Source: Lacinutrix sp. C3R15 (GTDB taxonomy: Bacteria; Bacteroidota; Bacteroidia; Flavobacteriales; Flavobacteriaceae). Taken from it: DNA of 64,000 nt. The stretch lies in the NCBI RefSeq assembly GCF_018860825.1, contig NZ_JAHKPZ010000015.1, positions 1 through 64,000 on the forward strand, written 5' to 3'. The position numbers and the translations under genes are program-made. The notes beneath the pieces are model-generated. The model had not been told where the DNA came from and did no database searches. It was given only the letters and a program-made list of their open reading frames with translations. This document shows positions 1-7,684 of the stretch, in pieces (the first letter of the stretch is position 1; each line of letters begins with the position of its first letter).

Positions 1-39
1 AAAACCACCTTTTCTTAATAAAAAAGAGGTGGTTTTTTT
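1..39. terminator. Intrinsic terminator hairpin at the left edge
   Basis: Arms AAAACCACCT (1-10) and AGGTGGTTTT (27-36) pair and a T run follows on the plus strand. It most likely ends a plus-strand gene lying left of the window. The A run on the other side would also let it work in reverse. Confidence 0.75.
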
Positions 40-100
40 ATGGTCTAATTATAGCTAATAATAAATTCCCTTTATTAAAGAAACAAAAGTCTATAAAACA

Positions 101-133
101 AAAAAGCCTTACTTTTTAAGTAAGGCTTTTTTT
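101..133 (-). terminator. Terminator of the RNase G gene
   Basis: The arms AAAAAGCCTTACTT and AAGTAAGGCTTTTT enclose a three-base loop just beyond the RNase G stop codon. On the minus strand the stem runs into a U tract. Confidence 0.8.
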
Positions 134-136
134 AAA

Positions 137-1684
137 TTATTTAATTTGATTACCATCTTTGTCAAAAAAATGATATTCTAAATACGTGTAAGCATCTCTT
201 GGTAAAATTTTCACCCATTTTTTATGTTCAAAAAACCATTTTGAACGTATAGATGGAAAGCCCTTTGTTAAAAAGGCTGCTATAAAGGGATGTGTGTTTA
301 AGGTCACCTTTTTATAGTCTTTTTTAAATAGTTGTTCCATATCATATTTAATTTTTGGAACAATACTAATTGGAGCTTCAACTTCAGAACCATTTACAAT
401 CTCATCAGGGTTTTCCTCACGAGTTTTAATATTCATTTCTGGTCTTACTCTTTGTCTAGTAATTTGTATCAAGCCAAACTTACTTGGAGGTAGTATTTTG
501 TGTTTAGCTCTATCATCTTTCATTTCATCACGTAGGTGATTAAAAAGTTTTTTTCTGTGTTCAGCAGTATTTAAATCAATAAAATCTACAACTATAATTC
601 CGCCCATATCACGTAAACGCAATTGTCTGGCCATTTCTGTTGCTGCAATTAAATTAACTTCTAATGCTGTATCCTCTTGAGAGTTGGCTTTGTTAGATCG
701 GTTTCCGCTATTTACGTCTACAACGTGAAGTGCTTCGGTGTGTTCTATAACCAAATAAGCTCCTTTTTGCATGGAAACAGTTTTTCCAAAAGAGGTTTTA
801 ATTTGTCTTTCTACTCCATATTTTTCAAATATTGGAACATTAGACTGATACAATTTAACTATGGATTCTTTTTTAGGTGCAATTTCTTGCACATATTCTT
901 TAATTTGAATGTAAAGCGCTTCATCATCCACATAAATTCCGGTAAAGGAATCATTAAATATGTCTCGTAATATAGAAGAAGCTTTGTTCATCTCTCCTAA
1001 TACTTTACTGGGATGGTGTGCTTTGTGTAGCTTTTTACACATTGCGGTCCAACGACCTAACAAATTTTGTAAATCTTTGTCTAGTTCTGCTACTTTTTTG
1101 CCTTCTGCTACTGTACGTATAATAACACCAAATCCTTTTGGAGTTATGCTTTTTACCAAACGTTTTAATCTTTCTTTTTCTTCTTTGCTTTCTATTTTTT
1201 GAGAAATAGAAATTCTGTCAGAAAAAGGGACTAAAACAATATACCTACCAGCAATAGAAAGCTCAGAGCTTATTCTAGGGCCTTTTGTAGATATTGGTTC
1301 TTTTACTATTTGTACTAGTAACGATTGATTTGATTTTATAACGTTAGCTATGCTTCCGTTTTTATCAATATCTTTTTCAAATGGGAAATTCTTTAATGAA
1401 AAATCATTTAGTTTACCTGTGCTTACACTTTTTGTGAATTTTAAAAGAGAAGGTAGTTTTGGTCCTAAATCATGATAATGCAAAAAGGCATCTTTTTCAT
1501 AACCTACATTAACAAATGCAGCATTTAAACCAGGAACAGCTTTTCGTATTTTGGCTATAAACACATCGCCAACAGAAAAGTTGTTACCATCTTCATCTTT
1601 ATGTAATTCAATAAGTTTTCCATCTTTTAATAAGGCAAAATCAACGTGGTTTGGACTAGATCTAATGATCAATTCTTTTTCCAT
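137..1684 (-). CDS. rng: Ribonuclease G/E family endoribonuclease
   Basis: This is a single-strand-specific endoribonuclease of the RNase E/G family, which acts in rRNA maturation and mRNA decay in the cytoplasm. An S1-type RNA-binding segment spans about residues 36-125. The catalytic core carries the two metal-binding aspartates in VVDVNSG (D323) and VVDFIDLN (D367), followed by QITRQRVRPEM. At 515 residues it has RNase G size, without the long scaffold tail of RNase E. The cysteine pair of the RNase E zinc link, normally just after the RPEM segment, is absent. That stretch is acidic (TREENPDEIVNG) instead. The gene lies downstream of HU and a small basic protein on the same strand, with its own terminator. 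Confidence 0.95.
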   Translation of the reverse strand: MEKELIIRSSPNHVDFALLKDGKLIELHKDEDGNNFSVGDVFIAKIRKAVPGLNAAFVNVGYEKDAFLHYHDLGPKLPSLLKFTKSVSTGKLNDFSLKNFPFEKDIDKNGSIANVIKSNQSLLVQIVKEPISTKGPRISSELSIAGRYIVLVPFSDRISISQKIESKEEKERLKRLVKSITPKGFGVIIRTVAEGKKVAELDKDLQNLLGRWTAMCKKLHKAHHPSKVLGEMNKASSILRDIFNDSFTGIYVDDEALYIQIKEYVQEIAPKKESIVKLYQSNVPIFEKYGVERQIKTSFGKTVSMQKGAYLVIEHTEALHVVDVNSGNRSNKANSQEDTALEVNLIAATEMARQLRLRDMGGIIVVDFIDLNTAEHRKKLFNHLRDEMKDDRAKHKILPPSKFGLIQITRQRVRPEMNIKTREENPDEIVNGSEVEAPISIVPKIKYDMEQLFKKDYKKVTLNTHPFIAAFLTKGFPSIRSKWFFEHKKWVKILPRDAYTYLEYHFFDKDGNQIK

Positions 1685-1957
1685 TTTGTTAATTTTTATC
1701 CATACTTTAAACGTTATATGATTGAAAAATTATAAGTTATTAATTGAAAAGCGTTACGCTTAGCAAATGAAATAACAAACAACAAACAACTATAAACTAA
1801 GTTGTACAGATGGATTATACATTATTTAATCTAATCATAGTTAATACAATTAACTATGATTAGAATTCACAGGATTTTTTAAAATCCGTGGAGTTCTAAC
1901 ATCGCAAGGTATTACGTGTTATATAGAACTCATTTCAAAGAACGTTTGTTATAAACT
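1685..1957. other. Intergenic region with two nested hairpins
   Basis: No gene is visible in the roughly 270 bases between the RNase G start and the next terminator. It contains a near-perfect inverted repeat at 1830-1864, with arms CTAATCATAGTTAA and TTAACTATGATTAG. A second, imperfect hairpin at 1860-1899 is built around GGATTTT and AAAATCC. A short palindrome, AAGCGTTACGCTT, lies near 1750. The hairpins have no T run of the terminator kind. Confidence 0.6.
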
Positions 1958-1984
1958 AAAAAAGTAGCTATTAACTACTTTTTT
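1958..1984 (-). terminator. Terminator after the 30-residue basic protein
   Basis: The arms AAAAAAGTAG (1958-1967) and CTACTTTTTT (1975-1984) form a stem with a U tract on the minus strand, four bases past the stop codon of the small gene. Confidence 0.75.
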
Positions 1985-1987
1985 AAC

Positions 1988-2080
1988 TTATTTTTTCTTT
2001 TTGTGACGGTTAGCGCGTCTTCTTTTTTTACGCTTATGCGTTGCAACCTTGTGTCTTTTGCGTTTTTTACCACTTGGCAT
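1988..2080 (-). CDS. Very small, highly basic protein, probably ribosome-associated
   Basis: The 30-codon frame translates to MPSGKKRKRHKVATHKRKKR followed by RRANRHKKKK. More than half the residues are Lys, Arg or His. From memory, nearly identical peptides occur across Bacteroidota, usually labelled hypothetical or as a small ribosomal protein; I did not check this by search. The composition, like that of bL34, bL36 or bTHX, implies rRNA binding. A terminator directly follows, and the HU gene lies upstream on the same strand. It is too short for most gene finders. That it is a real gene is well supported; its exact function is inferred. Confidence 0.75.
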   Translation of the reverse strand: MPSGKKRKRHKVATHKRKKRRRANRHKKKK

Positions 2081-2118
2081 AAGTTTGATTGTTTTTAAAT
2101 TAATATTATTTTAGCGTC

Positions 2119-2409
2119 CTACTTAACGTCTACATTTGTTTTCACTCCTTCTACAAATACTTTAGCAGGTTTAAATGCCGGAATATTATGAGCAGGTATT
2201 TTTATTGTTGTGTTTTTAGAAATGTTTCTACCAGTTTTTTCAGCTCTTGTTTTAATTATAAAGCTACCAAAACCTCTTAGGTATACATTATCTCCACTTT
2301 CTAAAGATGTTTTTACTTCTTCCATAAAAGTTTCAACTGTTGCTTGAACATCTCCTTTTTCAATTCCTAATTTTTCAGAAATTTTTGCTACTAAATCAGC
2401 CTTAGTCAT
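2119..2409 (-). CDS. hup: HU family DNA-binding protein
   Basis: This is a 96-residue histone-like protein that bends and compacts DNA as a dimer. The N-terminal helical part (TKADLVAKISEKLGIEKGDV) and the beta-arm region with LRGFGSFIIKTRAEKTGRN are typical. The proline-containing arm motif reads TTIKIPAHNIPAFKPAK. The length matches the roughly 90-100 residues of the family. It lies 38 bases upstream of the small basic protein gene on the same strand and may be co-transcribed with it. It diverges from mutY across about 135 bases. Confidence 0.95.
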   Translation of the reverse strand: MTKADLVAKISEKLGIEKGDVQATVETFMEEVKTSLESGDNVYLRGFGSFIIKTRAEKTGRNISKNTTIKIPAHNIPAFKPAKVFVEGVKTNVDVK

Positions 2410-2517
2410 TTTCTATTATTTTAAATTATTGTAATCAGTTATTAAGGGATGCAAATATAGGAATTAAAATTTCAATATTTCAAACCTAATTCACTTAAAT
2501 TTAACCCAATAAACGTT

Positions 2518-2525
2518 TATTTTTG
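2518..2525 (+). promoter_or_regulatory. Promoter -7 element of mutY
   Basis: TATTTTTG matches the Bacteroidota -7 consensus TAnnTTTG and lies 19 bases before the mutY start codon. No clear TTTG upstream element is visible. Confidence 0.5.
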
Positions 2526-2544
2526 CATATAGTATATATATAGT

Positions 2545-3585
2545 ATGACTTTAAACAAAACTTTAACACATTGGTATTCAGTTAATAAAAGGGATTTGCC
2601 TTGGCGTAGAACAAAGAATCCATACTTTATCTGGTTATCAGAAATTATTTTACAACAAACAAAAATTGAACAAGGATTACCTTATTATGAAGCTTTTGTT
2701 ACCAAATTTCCAACAATTTTTAGTCTTGCAGCCGCAAAAGAAAGTGAGGTTTTAAAATTATGGCAAGGTTTAGGGTATTATTCTAGAGCTAGAAATTTGC
2801 ATGCAACAGCAAAATATGTAGTAACAGCGCTTGATGGAATATTTCCTGATAATTATAAAGATTTAATAAAACTTAAAGGTATTGGTGATTATACTGCTAG
2901 CGCTATTGCATCTATTAGTTTTAATGAAGTTTGTGCTGTTGTAGATGGTAATGTGTATAGGGCGTTTTCTAGATATTTTGGTATTGACACTCCTATTAAT
3001 AGTACTCAAGGTCAAAAAGAATTTAAAGCATTAGCACAAAAATTAATAGATAAAGAAGATCCTGCTGAGTTTAACCAAGCTATTATGGAGTTTGGTGCTA
3101 GGCAATGTAAACCTAAAAATCCAGATTGTTCTGTTTGTCCGTTGCAAAATGGTTGTGTTGCTTTGCTTAATAATACTATTACACAACTGCCTGTTAAAAA
3201 GAAAAGTATTAAGCCAGTAAAAAAACATTTCAATTTTTTAGTATTTGTTTCTTCCGATAGAAAAACAATTTTACAAAAAAGAGAAGGTAAGGGTATTTGG
3301 CAAAAATTGTATCAATTTCCTTTAATAGAAAGTACAGAGAGTTTGAGTTTTAATAAAATGGCATCGCATTTAAATACGCATGAACTAACCCAAGCTACCT
3401 TATTTACTTTGTCTTTATATAATGAAGAAGCTATTATACATAAATTATCACATCAGCATTTACATACTAAATTCTGGATTATAGAAGTAGATACACTACC
3501 TGTTAACGGGGTTTTAATAGATAAAACCAAAGACTACCCAGTTCCTGTATTGGTTTCTAATTTTATGGAAACATTTAATTTTTAA
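2545..3585 (+). CDS. mutY: A/G-specific adenine DNA glycosylase
   Basis: MutY removes adenine mispaired with 8-oxoguanine, preventing G-to-T transversions. Visible features are the catalytic glutamate in SEIILQQT (E33), the helix-hairpin-helix around LKGIGDYTASA (109-120) and the catalytic aspartate in VVDGNV (D134). The iron-sulfur cluster cysteines C188, C195, C198 and C204 have the expected C-x6-C-x2-C-x5-C spacing. The C-terminal 130 residues are the NUDIX-like domain that reads 8-oxoG. The length of 346 is normal. It heads the ordered set mutY-ssb-gldE-gldD, an order I recall from other flavobacteria. Confidence 0.97.
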   Translation: MTLNKTLTHWYSVNKRDLPWRRTKNPYFIWLSEIILQQTKIEQGLPYYEAFVTKFPTIFSLAAAKESEVLKLWQGLGYYSRARNLHATAKYVVTALDGIFPDNYKDLIKLKGIGDYTASAIASISFNEVCAVVDGNVYRAFSRYFGIDTPINSTQGQKEFKALAQKLIDKEDPAEFNQAIMEFGARQCKPKNPDCSVCPLQNGCVALLNNTITQLPVKKKSIKPVKKHFNFLVFVSSDRKTILQKREGKGIWQKLYQFPLIESTESLSFNKMASHLNTHELTQATLFTLSLYNEEAIIHKLSHQHLHTKFWIIEVDTLPVNGVLIDKTKDYPVPVLVSNFMETFNF

Positions 3586-3642
3586 AGCAATAGACTATTT
3601 CATAATTTTTTATTAAATTTAAGTTTATCAATTGCAAAATCG

Positions 3643-3650
3643 TAATTTTG
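3643..3650 (+). promoter_or_regulatory. Promoter -7 element of ssb
   Basis: TAATTTTG fits TAnnTTTG and sits 24 bases before the ssb ATG, in the gap after mutY. The -33 element is unclear. Confidence 0.55.
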
Positions 3651-3673
3651 CCTAACAATAAAAATAAGATAAC

Positions 3674-4123
3674 ATGTCAGGTACGTTAAATAAAGTAATG
3701 CTAATTGGGCATTTAGGTGATGAAGTAAAAATGCATTATTTTGAAGGAGGTGGTTGTGTAGGTCGTTTTCCTATTGCAACTAATGAAACTTATACTAATA
3801 AGCAAACTAATGAGCGCGTTACCAATACAGAATGGCATAACATAGTGGTGCGTAATAAAGGTGCAGAAATTTGCGAAAAATATTTAAGCAAAGGGGATAA
3901 AGTATATATAGAAGGAAGAATTAAAACAAGAAAATGGCAAGATGAAAGTGGAAATGATCGTTTTTCTACTGAAATTCAATGTAATGATTTTACCTTTTTA
4001 ACTACTAAAAACGAAAGTGGAAACGCTAATAATGCGCCACAACAAACACAAAAACCACAAGCAGCGCAGCCAAAAGCTAGTGCTCCTGTTGTAGAAGATG
4101 ATAATGACGATCTACCTTTTTAA
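3674..4123 (+). CDS. ssb: Single-stranded DNA-binding protein
   Basis: SSB coats single-stranded DNA and recruits repair and replication proteins through its acidic tip. The OB-fold occupies about residues 1-110, starting with TLNKVMLIGHLGDEVKMHY and including the TEWHNIVVRNKGAEICEKYL segment. A Q/P/A-rich linker follows, and the protein ends in the canonical tip DDNDDLPF. The 149-residue length is typical. It lies 88 bases after mutY and 22 bases before gldE. The same DDLPF ending recurs in the DUF3127 protein at 36890-37267. Confidence 0.97.
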   Translation: MSGTLNKVMLIGHLGDEVKMHYFEGGGCVGRFPIATNETYTNKQTNERVTNTEWHNIVVRNKGAEICEKYLSKGDKVYIEGRIKTRKWQDESGNDRFSTEIQCNDFTFLTTKNESGNANNAPQQTQKPQAAQPKASAPVVEDDNDDLPF

Positions 4124-4145
4124 TGTTTAACCAAAATTATAATCC

Positions 4146-5450
4146 TTGGATCCCGAACCCACGAGTTTTTTAATAATAAATTTAGCAATTGAATTTTCAG
4201 TTGTACTTGGTTTTGTGCTCTTATTTGTACTATTACTTTGTTCTGCACTAATATCTGGAGCAGAGGTAGCCATGTTTTCTTTAACAGAACTAGATATTGA
4301 AGAAGGTTTAGAGCAAAAATCTAAACCAATACAGATAATCTCTAATCTATTACAAAAACCAAAAAAACTACTAGCAACTATACTTGTAGCTAATAATTTT
4401 ATAAATATAGCAATAGTAATACTCTTTGCTTATTTGGGTAATTTTGTGTTTTCAAGTATACATTCTGCTGTTTTAAAATTTATTTTAGAAGTAGTTTTAG
4501 TTACTTTTTTAATCTTGCTATTTGGCGAAATTTTACCAAAAGTATATGCTATTAGAAATAAATTGAAGTTTGCCGTGTTTATGGCGTATCCTTTGCGTTT
4601 TTTAGATGTTGTTTTTTCACCTTTAAGCTTACCCATGCGAAGCATAACACTAGCAATAAATAATAGGTTTGGTAAGCAAAAATCTAACATTAGTGTAGAT
4701 CAGCTTTCACAAGCGTTAGAACTAGCAAGTGATGAGGATACTACTAAAGAAGAACAGAAAATATTACAAGGTATTGTCTCTTTTGGTAATACAGATACCA
4801 AACAGGTAATGCGACCAAGAATAGATATTTTTGCTTTAAATGTAGAACAGAAATATGCAGAAATACTACCTGAAATTATTAAAAACGGCTATTCTAGAAT
4901 TCCTGTTTATAAAGACAATATAGATACTGTTATTGGCGTTTTGTACGTTAAAGACTTGTTGCCTTTTATAGATAGAAAACAATTAGATTGGAAAGTTTTA
5001 TTGCGCGAACCTTTCTTTGTACCAGAAAACAAAAAATTAGACGATTTAATGGCTGAGTTTCAAGAAAAGAAAGTGCATTTAGCTGTTGTTGTAGATGAGT
5101 ATGGAGGTACATCTGGGCTTATTTCTTTAGAAGATATTATTGAAGAAATTGTTGGTGATATAAGTGATGAGTTTGATGATGAAGGATTGGTGTACTCTAA
5201 GTTAGATGATAAAAATTATGTTTTTGAAGGAAAAACGGCATTAAAAGATTTTTATAAAATTATAAAATTAGAAGATTCAGATTGTTTTGAAAACAATAAA
5301 GGAGAAGCCGAAACTATTGCGGGTTTTGTTTTAGAAATTTCTGGTAGTTTTCCTAAAATCAATAGTAAAATAGTATTTGAAAATTATGTTTTTACCATTG
5401 AAGCATTAGATAAAAAACGTATAATTCGCATAAAAGTTACCATGCCTTAA
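4146..5450 (+). CDS. gldE: Gliding motility-associated membrane protein GldE (CNNM/CorC type)
   Basis: GldE is required for or supports gliding and the linked type IX secretion machinery in Flavobacterium, working with GldD. The protein has an N-terminal DUF21/CNNM transmembrane domain (about residues 15-190) with three to four hydrophobic segments. Paired CBS domains follow (about 205-330), including the segment ending VDEYGGTSGLISLEDIIEEI. A CorC_HlyC domain ends the protein. The start is a TTG codon 22 bases after ssb; no ATG lies in frame upstream, and MDPEPTS resembles the N-terminus I recall for GldE. It is followed by gldD after 72 bases. Without the neighbour it would be called a generic hemolysin/CorC protein. 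Confidence 0.9.
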   Translation: MDPEPTSFLIINLAIEFSVVLGFVLLFVLLLCSALISGAEVAMFSLTELDIEEGLEQKSKPIQIISNLLQKPKKLLATILVANNFINIAIVILFAYLGNFVFSSIHSAVLKFILEVVLVTFLILLFGEILPKVYAIRNKLKFAVFMAYPLRFLDVVFSPLSLPMRSITLAINNRFGKQKSNISVDQLSQALELASDEDTTKEEQKILQGIVSFGNTDTKQVMRPRIDIFALNVEQKYAEILPEIIKNGYSRIPVYKDNIDTVIGVLYVKDLLPFIDRKQLDWKVLLREPFFVPENKKLDDLMAEFQEKKVHLAVVVDEYGGTSGLISLEDIIEEIVGDISDEFDDEGLVYSKLDDKNYVFEGKTALKDFYKIIKLEDSDCFENNKGEAETIAGFVLEISGSFPKINSKIVFENYVFTIEALDKKRIIRIKVTMP

Positions 5451-5522
5451 TTATTAAAAAAGGCCATTCAAGAGTTTCTATTTATTAATTGAAATGTATT
5501 GAAAACCTATTGAAAAATATTT

Positions 5523-6104
5523 ATGAAACAGTTTTTAGTTTTACCTATAATAATTTGCTTATTAATTACTTCTTGCGGAGGTGAGACAACACCTAAACCA
5601 GCAGCAAAGCTTCGTTTAGAGTATGCAGAACCTAAGTATGAAGAAACAAATTTAGATATGCCTTTTGCCTTTGAAAAAAATGCTTTGGCAACAAATGTAA
5701 AAACAAGAAAACTTAATGGGGAAGATAGTTATGGTGTAAACCTAGAGTATCCTACATTAAAAGGAACCATTTATCTTACTTATAAAGCAATAAATAAAAG
5801 TGAAGAAAAATTAATATCCTATTTACGTGATGCACAAAATTTTACCCAAGAGCATACGCAGAAAGCAGATGAAATTGTAGAAAGACCTTATGAAAATACT
5901 AAAAGAAAAGTGTATGGTATGTTTTATGAAGTAGGAGGTAATGCGGCTTCACAGTCACAGTTTTACGTTACAGATAGTACAGATCATTTTTTAACAGGCT
6001 CTTTATATTTTTATACAAAACCTAATTTTGATTCTATACTTCCGGCTGCAAATTATTTACAAAAAGATATACAGCGAATTATGGAGTCTGTTGCTTGGAA
6101 ATAA
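5523..6104 (+). CDS. gldD: Gliding motility lipoprotein GldD
   Basis: GldD is a lipoprotein needed for gliding and T9SS function in Flavobacterium. The N-terminus is a lipoprotein signal ending in the lipobox LITSC with the lipidated Cys at residue 18. The mature part has the recognisable stretches RLEYAEPKYEE and MPFAFEKN and a soluble beta-rich body. At 193 residues it has the family's normal length. It sits directly behind gldE, as in other gliding flavobacteria, and is closed by a strong hairpin terminator. Only the signal peptide and family resemblance show its role; no catalytic motif is known. Confidence 0.92.
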   Translation: MKQFLVLPIIICLLITSCGGETTPKPAAKLRLEYAEPKYEETNLDMPFAFEKNALATNVKTRKLNGEDSYGVNLEYPTLKGTIYLTYKAINKSEEKLISYLRDAQNFTQEHTQKADEIVERPYENTKRKVYGMFYEVGGNAASQSQFYVTDSTDHFLTGSLYFYTKPNFDSILPAANYLQKDIQRIMESVAWK

Positions 6105-6134
6105 AAAAAGCTTCTCATTTTGAGAAGCTTTTTT
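6104..6134. terminator. Bidirectional terminator between gldD and the HMA lipoprotein
   Basis: Perfect arms AAAAAAGCTTCTCA and TGAGAAGCTTTTTT enclose a three-base loop and have A and T runs on both sides. It serves the two convergent genes. Confidence 0.85.
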
Positions 6135-6153
6135 GTTTTATTTACTTTTATTA

Positions 6154-6663
6154 TTAAGCTTTAGCTTTGTCTGCGCAACAAGCTTTTTTACAATCTTTAG
6201 AGCAAGCTTTCTTTTCTGCTTCTGTTTTGTTTGCACAACATGCTTTTTTACAATCTGCACTACAAGCTTTTTTATCTGAAAAATCTGTAACCGTTTTCAT
6301 GTCTTTAACAGTATAGGTGTCACCAACTTTACCTACCGTTTCTACTAAAGAAGTTGTGGTAACTTTAGCATTATCATACTCTACCATAGCTAATTTTTTG
6401 TCATAATCTACTTTTGCAGATTTTACACCTTCCATTTTAGCTAATTTCTTTTCAATAGTTCTAGCACAACCAATAGCACAAGTCATACCTTCAATAGTAA
6501 ATTCTGCTTTTTCGTATGTTGCGTTTGGGTCTAAAGCTGCTTTTTCAGTTTTAACAGCGGTTTCTGTTTCTACGGTTACCACTTCGGCTTTAGGTTCGTT
6601 TTTACAACTATAAGCAGTAAGTGTAATTACTACAATTAGTGCAATATTTTTTATTATTTTCAT
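6154..6663 (-). CDS. Lipoprotein with a heavy-metal-associated domain and cysteine-rich repeats
   Basis: The signal peptide ends in the lipobox LTAYSC (Cys20), so the protein is exported and lipidated. An HMA fold follows (about residues 50-122). Its metal loop reads GMTCAIGC with cysteines 62 and 66, one residue longer than the usual GMTCxxC. The tail holds two copies of a 14-residue Cys motif, KKACSADCKKACCA (131-144) and KKACSKDCKKACCA (151-164), giving eight further cysteines. Together these suggest binding of copper, zinc or another soft metal at the cell envelope. It is not an ATPase. The partner and the metal cannot be told from sequence. No transport ATPase is adjacent. Confidence 0.85.
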   Translation of the reverse strand: MKIIKNIALIVVITLTAYSCKNEPKAEVVTVETETAVKTEKAALDPNATYEKAEFTIEGMTCAIGCARTIEKKLAKMEGVKSAKVDYDKKLAMVEYDNAKVTTTSLVETVGKVGDTYTVKDMKTVTDFSDKKACSADCKKACCANKTEAEKKACSKDCKKACCADKAKA

Positions 6664-6761
6664 GGTATAAATTTTTGTTATTCAATTCTTTGCAAATCTA
6701 ATAATTATTTGCCTTTAATTGTGTTAAAAAGTAGCACTTTTGCAGTATTAATAATAGAAGT

Positions 6762-7637
6762 ATGTTTCAAGATAATAAAAAATGGATTTACCTTATAGTG
6801 TTGTCACTAATTTGGGGTACTTCATTTATACTTATAAAAAAAGCATTAATTGGTTTAAATCCTTATCAATTAGGTGCTTTAAGAACAATAATAACGGGTT
6901 TGTTTTTATTTATAGCTGGTTATAAAACAGTAAAAACTATTCAAAAGGAAGCCTGGAAATGGATCGCTGTTTCTGGTTTTTTTGGTTCGTTTATTCCTGC
7001 ATTTTTCTTTGCCATAGCAGAAACAGAAATAGATAGTGCTGTGGTGTCTGTTTTAAACTCTTTAGTGCCTTTAAATACTATTTTAATAGGTCTTGCTGTG
7101 TTTAAAATAACGTCTACAAGAAAACAGGTTTTTGGTGTTATGGTTGGTTTTGTAGGTACTGCAATATTAATTTTAAAAGGAGCTGCATTAAATCCGGAAC
7201 AAAATTATTGGTATGCAGGTTTTATAATTGCTTCTACTATTATGTATGCAATAAATGTAAATATTATAAAAAAACATTTACAAGATATAAGACCGTTGGC
7301 TATTGCTACGGGAAATTATGTGGTTATTTTTATTCCTGCGGTATTGGTTTTGTTGTTTACAGGCTTTTTTACAAAAGAAACGTTTAATAAACCAGCGTTA
7401 GGAGCATCTATAATGTATGTTGTTATTTTGTCCTTTTTTGGTACTGCATTAGCTAAAGTGTTTTTTAATAAACTGGTGCAAATATCTACGCCTGTTTTTG
7501 CTTCTTCTGTAACTTACGTTATGCCTATTGTAGCTTTAGGTTGGGGCATTTTAGATGGTGAAGATTTTAGTTTACTGCAAGCTTTTGCTTCTGGAATAAT
7601 ATTAATTGGTGTGTATTTATCTCAAAAAAGAGCATAA
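6762..7637 (+). CDS. EamA/DMT family drug-metabolite transporter
   Basis: This is a ten-helix inner-membrane permease of the drug/metabolite transporter superfamily. It consists of two EamA repeats, about residues 8-138 and 150-289. The opening IVLSLIWGTSFILIKKAL and the GTAILILKGA segment at the end of repeat one are typical. At 291 residues it has normal length. The substrate (amino acid, metabolite or drug efflux) cannot be assigned. It is divergent from the HMA lipoprotein and convergent with the M16 peptidase, so no operon context helps. Confidence 0.88.
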   Translation: MFQDNKKWIYLIVLSLIWGTSFILIKKALIGLNPYQLGALRTIITGLFLFIAGYKTVKTIQKEAWKWIAVSGFFGSFIPAFFFAIAETEIDSAVVSVLNSLVPLNTILIGLAVFKITSTRKQVFGVMVGFVGTAILILKGAALNPEQNYWYAGFIIASTIMYAINVNIIKKHLQDIRPLAIATGNYVVIFIPAVLVLLFTGFFTKETFNKPALGASIMYVVILSFFGTALAKVFFNKLVQISTPVFASSVTYVMPIVALGWGILDGEDFSLLQAFASGIILIGVYLSQKRA

Positions 7638-7638
7638 A

Positions 7639-7664
7639 AAAACCGAAGCATAAACTTCGGTTTT
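7639..7664. terminator. Bidirectional terminator between EamA and M16 genes
   Basis: Arms AAAACCGAAG and CTTCGGTTTT with a six-base loop lie between two convergent genes. Confidence 0.85.
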
Positions 7665-7684
7665 AGTTTGTATAGTGGTTTTAC

